DNA of 49,745 bases, taken from IMG/VR virus record IMGVR_UViG_3300032223_000802, positions 1-49,745 of that record; one strand, 5' to 3'. Made by a program: the position numbers and the translations under genes. Positions 30,101-37,466 of this stretch are shown one piece after another. The notes under the pieces are model-generated. The model saw only the letters and a list, made by a program, of their open reading frames with translations. It did no database searches and was not told where the DNA came from. Positions within the stretch are counted from its first letter, which is position 1; each line of letters opens with the position of its first letter. Origin of the DNA: a virus.

Positions 30101-31257
30101 AAGAACTTAATGCTCTTAATATAAATATTGCAGCTCTAAGGGCTGAAAAAGCAAAAGCTGGTATGTCTAAGGGTGGTCCCGTCGGTTTCGCAAACGGTGG
30201 ACCAGCAGACCCAAGAGATAAGATTCCAGCGTTGCTACGTCGTGGAGAGTTCGTACTTACACCAGAAGCAGTTAATAGAATTGGACTATCTAATGTTCAA
30301 GCTATGAATGATGGTACTATTAAAAGATTTGGTAGTGGTGGACTTAGTGATGAAGAACTTAGAAATATGGGTCGTAGAAGCGGATGGATTGATAGAACAC
30401 AGTATAACCACAAGCCACAGTATTCAAGTAATAATAAGACAATTAAGTATTTTGAAGATGAAAATGTTCAGAACCGTTTGTTCGGTTATGCTCGTGCTGC
30501 TGAATTTAGAAAAGAAACTAGGGCGCTAGATAGAACGTCTAATAAGGAAGAAGCTGATAGGCTTAGAGCAAAGAGAATGCAGCAGTTCGCTTATAACCAA
30601 ACTGTTAAAGGTTTTAATCCAAATGAGAAGATGGCAGGTTCTAATAAGACGTTTGCTGAACAGAATAAGTCCGACCTAATGAGACAGGCAATGGAAGATA
30701 GACTAAAGGCTCCAAGAAAGAAGACCGTACTATCCTCAAATCCTAAGCCAAAGGGTTCCGCGTGGTATTATGGCAAACGAGCAGAGGGTTCTCTTGTTGG
30801 GTCTATTTCTAGAGATTATAAAGTTGCTCAAGCTAAACTAGCTAAGTCATCAAAAGGTAAAAATAAGGCTCCGGGTCAAGCTGTTCAAAATAGTAACTTT
30901 ACAAATGAGAATCAAGTCAAGTATAATCAACAGCAGAATAATGGCGGAATGCCAAATGACTTTGGTTCTACAGTAGAGAAATTCTCAACGGTAGTTACAA
31001 AGCTAGAACAAACACTTGGTCAATTTAAGGATATGAAGATTACTCTTACCGGAAAGCATGACGTGAACGTCACAATTATCGGTGCAGAAGCACTTAAGAC
31101 GCTAGAACCAACAATTAAGGGATGGATTACTCAGCAAGTTATTGCTGGTGTTAATCACTCCATGAATGAAAATACGGGTGGTTCCGCGAAGCCTCTTACT
31201 GCTGAAGCTTTAGGACAGAGCCAGACCAAACCTTCTGGCCCTAAGTTTAAGGATTAA
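24163..31257 (+). CDS. Tape measure protein with embedded nuclease-like domain
   Basis: 2,364 residues; it sets tail length and is ejected with the DNA. GTG start with AGAGG 6 nt before. The N-terminus resembles the TP901-type tape measure family (IAIMQQFGKEAKDL, RRTGGAFAAAGG, TISTGFRTIFTRLQ). Three copies of a glycine-rich module ending T-P/R-x-GE-Y/F-V lie near residues 474-516, 847-890 and 2002-2050. Between the first two, residues 752-805 carry FEG (E756), LIDF (D776) and AEAK (E801, K803), a PD-(D/E)XK-like pattern. Two hydrophobic glycine/alanine stretches (about 1063-1083 and 1107-1141) may insert in membrane. At about 1.5 angstroms per residue the tail would be near 350 nm. Confidence 0.9.
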   Translation: MAQKFVLTAQLKLAAPTNVATVVRAINAGLRGVSVNVHINTSGVNSQLSKINQQLNHTSKAAHTAKNEMEKFGEQAALAIRRYGAFTLATTAFIKLTNSISAGIDDAIKFDREMVRIAQVTGSSVAGVKDLGDEVTRLSKEFGVSSSKMLEASVTLAQAGLSAKNVKVALEALAKTGVSATFGDIKDTTEAAIAIMQQFGKEAKDLEGIMSSINAVSAKFAVESEDIAVAVRRTGGAFAAAGGSLEEFQALFTSVRQTTRESAETISTGFRTIFTRLQRTRTQNFLQSMGIDLKGAAGELDAFGKNIEGQFVGPYEAIRRLSVALKDLKGTDPRFAQIVEELGGFRQISKVIPLITKFDVAQQALNVSMRGGNSLTKDAELAQQALSVQIAKVREEFLSLLRNVANNSAFRGMLDLTLKLSSSLVKLADSLQPIIPLLAAVGAAKLSSSFGSFAKGFSAKFMHADGGAIKKFASGGLVPGHGDGDTVPAQLTPGEYVIRKNAVKAIGVNNLHKMNGYANGGFIRHYSGGAQGTLRWDAKANTYAYGDTLLRGPDFLGGKTAKEWAGNGPSLKSLIESGSVPPHIVEAARVAALGQKAPPTAKPPVKSVYGARKNLSLDYINVGDVVDVVTPDEKLIGQAAKTKIRASLGTISKATSSSDKSSKLLIQKFAAANGIDEKSAAKTIIGASTKVYGLNDKIGTSFNENAFKGVSQAIHNVIENSKVWQSVGATPPKGVPNIDDIISNSAKQSVKGILFEGVVRHALGQKIPAGKDKLIDFSAADTEFFGNIFHQGNELVGKPAEAKANIHGDALYSAVLKTLKTKYLENDSSESFEKVEGTAPKPRRRHASGGFAGSGTDTVPALLTPGEFVINKKAAQRIGGPTLNKLNKADKYATGGFVRGYSNGGTVGSTLGNPLVLGILLSSMEGFAKQLSGGNKDFEKLSGAITSVIFQFSVLKTVVDGVKSTMPQLHGIKNNDTRSQEAITESISAGRQHLLTRANKKIMKSRTDWHSISALLPAGTDIDMLQAQEDERIQKRLDATKARFDKSNATRGAAKYGSFGNKFARFAQPAAAFAGAAAIGYGNHLSEIGNEQINKGNADGVSNAAWGGALSGAGTGASVGAAFGPIGIASGAVSGAIIGYADSIEKANKDLQAVKIGKSLTEFSDMLDKISSGKLSARTARGDIISQVNHISDSLIGQSADGVKDIKSKFTNNSGQIEAFITEISKDYATFEELEKATGHLISQFSVLTNLPYAKLKTQLQAQITANQKVAAFSKLNKALLAEETRQIQLLHAMSAAINTVTDSFGKFDSRMTNLASFAGGGGAHLHSADASSILERASKGRAVDIGQLGKIGDAFTGQFGKGGQDQSEKLLQSTQALAMLPSILTEAKNNTGIEDDGEEFMKSFEKAIKAKMPGASEAIVKSLMDGAKHVMGAEAKDGKITTDITTNVEQVAGEVGKGLHSTIELFKEFAPAFKTQGDRINAAWEAYATAQIHMADIEQQIAHKGEGFLNFIAEATDVHRSAGSVRAGELNRIGKLTGGVTDPAALGRTLESLQAKADKLSQEANAEHDVDKKNGLASEAAKTNVQIAKTRKALDELANSTEGLSAIQKELALEEEKRQFKGNILKTAIFGSQEAKMEQAKNLGMTGVAMAHGIDAVPEQERESVLKFLESAGKQKINGVEADEIVRRLAERSMAGRMVDSNGNAGLTRGILTKGADANSQALMKQADEINQTQVKALEAVSTNIGTQADKISIAIADQNKQFLSDLRAIYKEQMSQQKQTEIDAAVGDRSVVADKIKAKRKIAGMVGGTYDDENRGTVDGALSNLKAYREALKKKAEASEVSDFKSDAGSSKSFRNDAIRHMQKMGIDNPEEELQKITRNMGMSTLFTPDGGLNTAWSGRADAQKSINEHIDSIKKKRLDSVNAEVNDSRSKLNSTAEGRALGAGLDPNNLHTFDTIIKSMETELKNLGSGPIDKLSEELNALNINIAALRAEKAKAGMSKGGPVGFANGGPADPRDKIPALLRRGEFVLTPEAVNRIGLSNVQAMNDGTIKRFGSGGLSDEELRNMGRRSGWIDRTQYNHKPQYSSNNKTIKYFEDENVQNRLFGYARAAEFRKETRALDRTSNKEEADRLRAKRMQQFAYNQTVKGFNPNEKMAGSNKTFAEQNKSDLMRQAMEDRLKAPRKKTVLSSNPKPKGSAWYYGKRAEGSLVGSISRDYKVAQAKLAKSSKGKNKAPGQAVQNSNFTNENQVKYNQQQNNGGMPNDFGSTVEKFSTVVTKLEQTLGQFKDMKITLTGKHDVNVTIIGAEALKTLEPTIKGWITQQVIAGVNHSMNENTGGSAKPLTAEALGQSQTKPSGPKFKD
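25581..25710 (+). repeat. Tape measure glycine-rich module, copy 1
   Basis: Encodes SGGLVPGHGDGDTVPAQL, TPGEYVIRKNAVKAIG and NNLHKMNG. Related modules follow at 26701 and 30166. This module is common in long tape measure proteins; its role is not established. Confidence 0.75.
26701..26832 (+). repeat. Tape measure glycine-rich module, copy 2
   Basis: Encodes ASGGFAGSGTDTVPALL, TPGEFVINKKAAQRIG and LNKLNKADK, the same layout as the module at 25581. Confidence 0.75.
30166..30312 (+). repeat. Tape measure glycine-rich module, copy 3
   Basis: Encodes SKGGPVGFANGGPADPRD, KIPALLRRGEFVLTPEAV and NVQAMNDG. Here RRGEF replaces TPGEF; it lies 1,100 residues past copy 2. Confidence 0.7.
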
Positions 31258-31259
31258 TA

Positions 31260-34200
31260 ATGGCCGTATCTTATTCATATCCAATAAACTTTCCGCAATA
31301 TAATACTAGTCTAGTAGATGGTTTTATCTATCCATTTCCTACTACTGGTAATCCTTTCGTGCTTGACCAAGCTAATCGACTTGTAGCATCGGGTAATACC
31401 GTATATGCTACAAGTGGCTATATGGACGTTAATGCTGGCGTATCTTCACCACATGATACCGACTATCTTAGATTTAATAACGGTTTTTCTGGTCAGATTT
31501 GGCGATGTCAACCAGTATTTCAGTTCGGTAATCCACCGCTTAGCGGTTTAATGGAAGTATCGGTTAATTATAGAGTTAAAACTTCAGTTAGCGGTATTGT
31601 TGGTCCTAATGGTAGAACTTTAACTTACGATAACGCATTCCATAACTATAACGCTGTATTAATATCTAGCGGTAATAATTCAATTGTACAAAACTATGCT
31701 ACAGCAGTAACCTTTGATTTTGGTAGCGGTTTTGGTGCCCAGTATTACACAAACCTACCAGCTAATTCAACATTCGACCTTTCTGAAATAGAACTTCAGG
31801 TTAGCGGCTACCTATATCCAAACCTATGGAAGTCGTTTCCTCTTTATCTTCATAGTCCATCTAATATACAAACTCAGTATCCAGTTTCTATGGTACTTAG
31901 TGATATGGAATATGGTACGCCTGTTAATACTCGTGGACCAACAAAAGTGTCCGCTGTTAGTAGCGCTAGCTTCCAGAGATGGATTGGTGCAGTAGATACC
32001 GGATATTATATCAGTAATAGTTTCTGGGCACCTACGTCAAGTGGTAAAAACTTAGCTACATTTCTCCAGAATAGAAGTGGCGACACTTCATCATACGTAT
32101 ATACTATAACAAGTAGCTCTGGTTACTACGACGGTGTGTTTACCGCTATTGTATTCGATAATTTTGACACAGTTCTTAATAGTGGTGCTACCGCTCAGTT
32201 AAATATGATTGGTAATGGTGTGTATAGTCCTACCGGACCACTTACAGTTACTGCTGATATTTATACCGTAGACCCAACTCAGGGGTACTTGTGGGCTGGT
32301 ACACTTGGTTCTGTGTCATATAATAATAACTCCGCTGGTTCGTATGTTCCATATGTAATTAATGTCCCTGTAAATAAAAATACTGATATTATATTTCAGA
32401 CTATACAGAACAAAAACAAAGCTAATAATATAGACAAGAATAACTACTCTGTAGTATTTAAGTTTGGTATTGTTGCTCCGGGTGGAAATCAGGTTATTGA
32501 ACTATTCAATACTTGGGCCACAATGTTTGGTTCTGGTAACGCAAACATGTACATGAACTCAAACGATTGGAGTAACTCTCCAACGTTGTATGTATCTGGA
32601 CCAAGTGGTATTAATCAGCCGGGACCAACATTACACACTTGGGGTAATTTACCTAAGACGAGTGGTATTCCACTTTATGTCTATGGTGAAGTTCCAATGA
32701 GTGGTAGTATTCCTCTTATAGTAAATGGTCCATCTGGTTGGACCAACTCTATGCCTTTGTATACGATTGGACCAGTACAAAGTGGAAATCAGGCTACTCT
32801 GTTCGTTAAGGGCGATTTCTATCACGACCAGCAGATTCTTCCTATTAATTGGGAAACTTCGTACTGTCATAGTTCTGGTGATTTTACCCATAGTGGTATT
32901 TTTAGTGACTACTATTTTGGATTTGAAAAGGCTCCTACATTAGTTAATACCGGAAACAACACATATATATATAACGGACAGTCATTTGGTAATCCTAAAA
33001 ACCCTATATGGCAAAACTCACTAAGTAAGAGTGGGCAAGTAGAAATATTTACTCAGGCTTTCGGTCCTACTGAAAGTGGTTGGGGGCTTATTGCTGCTCC
33101 CGGTAGGGTTGGTAATCGTGCTGGTGCCCTATCTCAACTTAGCGTAACAGACGGAACCCAAATAAATGTACTTGGTGGCGACTACGTACAAACATCAGAA
33201 ATTCTACCTTGGAGTGGTAACTACTCCTTGCTAGTCGAGCTATGCCCACCACGTAACCAGTACAATGATAGTATATTTGGTAGTCAGACCCTCAGCTACT
33301 ACTCCATGAGTGGAACGCGCATTATGTGCGATGGGGTCGCTCTATGGACTAACGGCCAACAGTGGTTCTTTAACTACAACTACACGAATATTCCTATTGG
33401 TTACAGTCCAGCAAACTTTATTATATCATACAGTGGCGCATATGCCGTATGGGTCGGCTATGATACAGAGCAAACAAGCGTAGGGTTTAACGCTAATGAA
33501 TTTTCTCTTGCCTGTGTTACTCCACCAACACCAAGATATTTCGGTTCTGGCTTATACTCAACTCACGGAACTCCATACCAAGGTGGTACGCTTACTAGCG
33601 GTAATGTTATTATAGAAGTTAATCAATCGAATCCTTATGGTAATACAGCTATAGGTATTCAGAAGATAGCTTCTATTGCTTCTGGTATTTCAAAGAGTAC
33701 GGTTGACCTGATGAATATATCTCAGGAGTCACTAACTACTCAACTTAACGACCTACATGCTCATCCTTCTGGATATATCACATACAACGCGTATGCTGGT
33801 AACTCAATTAATAGTGATACTAACTACGGTGGTAATAGTAAGCAGAGTTTCCTTCCAGACGGTCAAGTTCCAAGTGGCGCAACAAACTACAACTATGGTG
33901 GTAATATCGGCGCTTATACTTCTGGATACTTTACTAATTATATTGCGTCATATGGTCTACAGCCAAACTACGTTGGTGACTTGTCATCTGGTATCGCGTT
34001 TCACTACACTGACACTAATGTTATATACAGTGGATGGATTACATCCAACTTTAGTGGTACATTTAATATTAGTCTAGTTAAAGATGGTTCTTACTCTACG
34101 TATAATCAGCAGATATACACTAATAATACAACCTACGAAGAAATTGTTTATAACGACTACTTTGTTACAAAATACAAGATAGCGTGGGGAGATATTACGA

Positions 34201-36011
34201 TTACGTCTGGTACTAACCTATACGTCGTCGGTCTACCAAACCTAATTGAAGCGAACTTCCAAGAAGAAGAACAGGGAATTAATTACTACACGATAGTAAG
34301 TGGACAGTATTACTATCAGTGGGGTTATTCTAACTATACATATACGCAAAACTCTGGTGCTGTAAACTGGGACGGAGCTTGGGTACAGACTTCCAATGAG
34401 GGTGTGACACCTACATCTGGAGCTATTACTAATTACAACGCTAAGATTAATAACGCTGTATTCTTTTCAAATTACTTAGGTATTGATGTACCGAGTACTG
34501 GTAATGGTATTACTCTATATACCTACGGAAACGTTGGTTACAGCGGTCACGTAGACCTATTTATTTATAATGCTCTTACCGCTGGTATTGACCTATTCGT
34601 TCAGACTGACCCAATTACGCTAATCACAGCACCACTTCCACTTAATATCTGGACAGTTGGTAGTAGCAGCGGATATGCAAGTAGTAGTACGAACCTATAT
34701 CTAAATAGCTTTGGTAACATTAGTGGTAATATTCCATTGTATATCAATGGTACTGGCTATGGTATTACAACTAATAAGTTTCCACTATCTATTAAGTCAC
34801 AAGACCCAGTAATGTTTAGTGGCGGCGTTCAGCTTATGCTTAATGGTCCACAGTTCTCGGTTCCTCAGTTTTCAACAATATCCGCTCCGCTATATCTTAG
34901 TAACTACGGTATTGTAACATCGGGCGCTCCACTATTTACACTTGGTCCAGCAAGCGGATTTGTAACAACGTCGGTTCCAATTCTATTGTTTAATAATGAT
35001 AACCTTAGACTTAATCCACTAAGCAATAGTATCCCAATGTTCGTTGGAAGTCAGTACATTAACAATGGAACAACGCTATATACCGTTGGTCCAACATTCG
35101 CTGACAGTTTTGGTAATAGCTGGATTACACCAACGTTATTTATTGCGGCAGATAAGTCTGGTCAAAATAGCGTACCACTATATATTAATTCGGTTATTCC
35201 GGGCAACGTATCTGGCTCGGCACCACTATTTATTAATAGTTACTTAACGATTTCTAATCAGTCTGGAAACATTCCGTTGTCCATTATGGGACCACAGGCA
35301 ATGTCTGGCTACGGACCATCGTTGTACATTAAGGGTACGCCACTTACCAAGTCCACCACCCTATTCATTAGGAACAACTACTACGATATCGCAAATGCAA
35401 ATGTACCTCTTTCTATTGCCAATATTCTAAATGCTTCTGGAAACGTGTCGCTATTCACGTTGGCTGGACTATGCCAAAATACAACTACGTTGTTCATGGA
35501 TGCTCCATCACAGAATATGGCAAGTGGATTTACAACTCTATTTACACGTTCCGCTGCGCATTCTAGTATATCGACTACCAGTACATTGTTTATGGAAGCT
35601 GGAGCAATATGGAACGGTTCGCCACTTTACATTGCTGGTCCACCTTTTGCATATCAGCATAACTCAGCTACACTATTTACTAAGGCCGGTAACTTTACAT
35701 CAAAGAGTGTACAACTATATATAGAGTCTGTAAGAGCTTCTGGTAGTGCGGTAAACCTAAATATTGCAGGTGCCGGATTTACAAACGGGGCGCACTTAGG
35801 AACTGGTAGTATTCCACTATTCATGGCTAGAGATGGAATTGGAGTAGGTGCCGGAACAACATTATACATGAGCGTACCAAGCGGTAATACGTACAACGCT
35901 CCAATGTACATTAAAGGTGGAACACACTCGTTTATGTCAACTAACCTAGCTATGCCATACGTCTATGGCTTAGGCAACAATAAGCAATCACTATTCGTAA
36001 GCGGGTTTTAA
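31260..36011 (+). CDS. Large tail protein with PLY-type beta repeats
   Basis: 1,583 residues. The first 400 residues look like a tail-attachment part. Around 440-515 and from about 1080 to the C-terminus runs a series of roughly 20-30 residue repeats built on P-L-Y/F-I/V-x-G-P with SG between them (SGIPLYVYGEVPMSGSIPL; SGNIPLYINGTG). More than twenty copies are visible, some varying to TLF. Such repeats suggest a long beta-solenoid or beta-stack. Between them, 545-1070 is a distinct tyrosine-rich domain with LNDLHAHPSGYI. It starts right after the tape measure stop, with AAGGA 6 nt before. Tail-tip or side-fibre role by position. Confidence 0.65.
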   Translation: MAVSYSYPINFPQYNTSLVDGFIYPFPTTGNPFVLDQANRLVASGNTVYATSGYMDVNAGVSSPHDTDYLRFNNGFSGQIWRCQPVFQFGNPPLSGLMEVSVNYRVKTSVSGIVGPNGRTLTYDNAFHNYNAVLISSGNNSIVQNYATAVTFDFGSGFGAQYYTNLPANSTFDLSEIELQVSGYLYPNLWKSFPLYLHSPSNIQTQYPVSMVLSDMEYGTPVNTRGPTKVSAVSSASFQRWIGAVDTGYYISNSFWAPTSSGKNLATFLQNRSGDTSSYVYTITSSSGYYDGVFTAIVFDNFDTVLNSGATAQLNMIGNGVYSPTGPLTVTADIYTVDPTQGYLWAGTLGSVSYNNNSAGSYVPYVINVPVNKNTDIIFQTIQNKNKANNIDKNNYSVVFKFGIVAPGGNQVIELFNTWATMFGSGNANMYMNSNDWSNSPTLYVSGPSGINQPGPTLHTWGNLPKTSGIPLYVYGEVPMSGSIPLIVNGPSGWTNSMPLYTIGPVQSGNQATLFVKGDFYHDQQILPINWETSYCHSSGDFTHSGIFSDYYFGFEKAPTLVNTGNNTYIYNGQSFGNPKNPIWQNSLSKSGQVEIFTQAFGPTESGWGLIAAPGRVGNRAGALSQLSVTDGTQINVLGGDYVQTSEILPWSGNYSLLVELCPPRNQYNDSIFGSQTLSYYSMSGTRIMCDGVALWTNGQQWFFNYNYTNIPIGYSPANFIISYSGAYAVWVGYDTEQTSVGFNANEFSLACVTPPTPRYFGSGLYSTHGTPYQGGTLTSGNVIIEVNQSNPYGNTAIGIQKIASIASGISKSTVDLMNISQESLTTQLNDLHAHPSGYITYNAYAGNSINSDTNYGGNSKQSFLPDGQVPSGATNYNYGGNIGAYTSGYFTNYIASYGLQPNYVGDLSSGIAFHYTDTNVIYSGWITSNFSGTFNISLVKDGSYSTYNQQIYTNNTTYEEIVYNDYFVTKYKIAWGDITITSGTNLYVVGLPNLIEANFQEEEQGINYYTIVSGQYYYQWGYSNYTYTQNSGAVNWDGAWVQTSNEGVTPTSGAITNYNAKINNAVFFSNYLGIDVPSTGNGITLYTYGNVGYSGHVDLFIYNALTAGIDLFVQTDPITLITAPLPLNIWTVGSSSGYASSSTNLYLNSFGNISGNIPLYINGTGYGITTNKFPLSIKSQDPVMFSGGVQLMLNGPQFSVPQFSTISAPLYLSNYGIVTSGAPLFTLGPASGFVTTSVPILLFNNDNLRLNPLSNSIPMFVGSQYINNGTTLYTVGPTFADSFGNSWITPTLFIAADKSGQNSVPLYINSVIPGNVSGSAPLFINSYLTISNQSGNIPLSIMGPQAMSGYGPSLYIKGTPLTKSTTLFIRNNYYDIANANVPLSIANILNASGNVSLFTLAGLCQNTTTLFMDAPSQNMASGFTTLFTRSAAHSSISTTSTLFMEAGAIWNGSPLYIAGPPFAYQHNSATLFTKAGNFTSKSVQLYIESVRASGSAVNLNIAGAGFTNGAHLGTGSIPLFMARDGIGVGAGTTLYMSVPSGNTYNAPMYIKGGTHSFMSTNLAMPYVYGLGNNKQSLFVSGF
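34480..36000 (+). repeat. Block of PLY-type protein repeats
   Basis: The C-terminal block of about twenty imperfect repeats of the large tail protein, each with a P-L-Y/F or T-L-F strand followed by x-G or x-N-S. The DNA repeats only loosely, so the block is old and held by protein-level selection. A smaller block lies at 32575-32810. Confidence 0.7.
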
Positions 36012-36020
36012 GGAAGTAAC

Positions 36021-37466
36021 ATGTCAGTAGTAATTTACAACGGTAATAGAATTATACCAGCACCATTGGTAACGTCTACAAAGTCGTATCAGTTCGCTGG
36101 AGATAATACGAAGATTGGTACTGAATGGAACATTACTATTCAGGGTACTATCATTGCATGGATGGGTAGTCCAAATAGTCAAGGTGTTTGGTGGAACTCA
36201 GGTGGTACTACATTCCCACCAAATGAGAATATACCAGACGCTTCTATGTTTGCTTCCATACTTCGTAAGCAAGAATATATTAGAGAACTGTTCTCAGTTG
36301 ATGGTAAAGAACTAGAATTTCAGTCTAATGATGGTTCTGCTCCTATGAAGTGTAACCCACGTATTATATCCATTACCTTTAATGAAGGTACGTGGTATGA
36401 CCGCTTAACATACAGTATCACATGTATTAGTCCTACCTTGTCTGTTCTTGGTCAAGATAACGGTGAAGATGCCGCTATTAATGCTCAATACATCGAAAGT
36501 GCTGAAGAGTCTTGGTCACTTGAAACTGTAGAAGAACCAGAAAGTGAATACCTATCTAGAATTTATAAGATATCACATACAGTATCGGCAAAAGGAAAGT
36601 TAGTGTATAATCCAGACGGAACGTTGCTTTCTGCTCCTTGGGAGCAAGCTCGTATATGGGTTTATCCTAAACTTGGGTTCGACGCAACCTACATGCACAG
36701 TTCAGGTGTGACAGACCTCAAGCCGTACTACAACTCATATAATAGAATTATGAGCGAAACTATTGATAAAAAGGGTGGTGGATATTCTGTTACTGAAAGC
36801 TGGATGTTAACTAGCGGTGTTGCTATGGAAACATATGAAGTAATCGCAGCACAGGCATTAGATTCCGCTTTAACTCACGTCTCTATTGATGGTACAATAA
36901 CAGGAATGGAAGTGCGTGACCCGACCACAGGGATGATTACAACAAGAAAGATTGATAACGCTCTAACTCAATGGCAGGTTGCTTCCGGTTTAATGTACAA
37001 TAGGGCAATGCAGTATGCTATGGGTGCCAACCTAAATATCAATCCGGTTACTATTCAACTCACTGAAAGTCCCGCGATTGGCGTGATTAAATATAATTAT
37101 CAGTTCGATGACAGGCCATCCAATTTAATAAATAAAGCTAGACTAGAAACAATTTCGGTCACAGATAACCTACCAACTGATTTTATCGTGCCCATCTTCG
37201 TTCTTGGTAGAGCAAATGGTCCAGTGCTTCAGAACCTTTATACATCGAGGGAAACAACGAGAACACTTAATATTGAGTGCGTAATGGATAAGAGTTACGC
37301 TCCGTTCACAGTTAATAATAATCCTCGTATTGGTAGCAATGTACAGTCTGTTATAGACCAATGCGCTCCAACGGGCGCTGTAGTAGGAAAACAGGATAAT
37401 TCAGAAACGTGGGATATCAAGACGGGAAGATACACATTTACAAGAACATGGATTTGGGGTAACTGA
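36021..37466 (+). CDS. Baseplate/tail-tip protein, unknown
   Basis: 481 residues, starting MSVVIYNGNRIIPAP. A first domain (EWNITIQGTIIAWMG ... FNEGTWYDRLTYSITC) resembles the beta-barrel domains of distal tail proteins; the second half (IYKISHTVSAKGKL, YSVTESWMLTSG, YNYQFDDRP) repeats a beta-rich design. GGAAG lies 5 nt before the ATG. It sits between the repeat protein and a hub-like protein, where distal tail or baseplate ring proteins usually are. No catalytic motif. Position-based call. Confidence 0.45.
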   Translation: MSVVIYNGNRIIPAPLVTSTKSYQFAGDNTKIGTEWNITIQGTIIAWMGSPNSQGVWWNSGGTTFPPNENIPDASMFASILRKQEYIRELFSVDGKELEFQSNDGSAPMKCNPRIISITFNEGTWYDRLTYSITCISPTLSVLGQDNGEDAAINAQYIESAEESWSLETVEEPESEYLSRIYKISHTVSAKGKLVYNPDGTLLSAPWEQARIWVYPKLGFDATYMHSSGVTDLKPYYNSYNRIMSETIDKKGGGYSVTESWMLTSGVAMETYEVIAAQALDSALTHVSIDGTITGMEVRDPTTGMITTRKIDNALTQWQVASGLMYNRAMQYAMGANLNINPVTIQLTESPAIGVIKYNYQFDDRPSNLINKARLETISVTDNLPTDFIVPIFVLGRANGPVLQNLYTSRETTRTLNIECVMDKSYAPFTVNNNPRIGSNVQSVIDQCAPTGAVVGKQDNSETWDIKTGRYTFTRTWIWGN

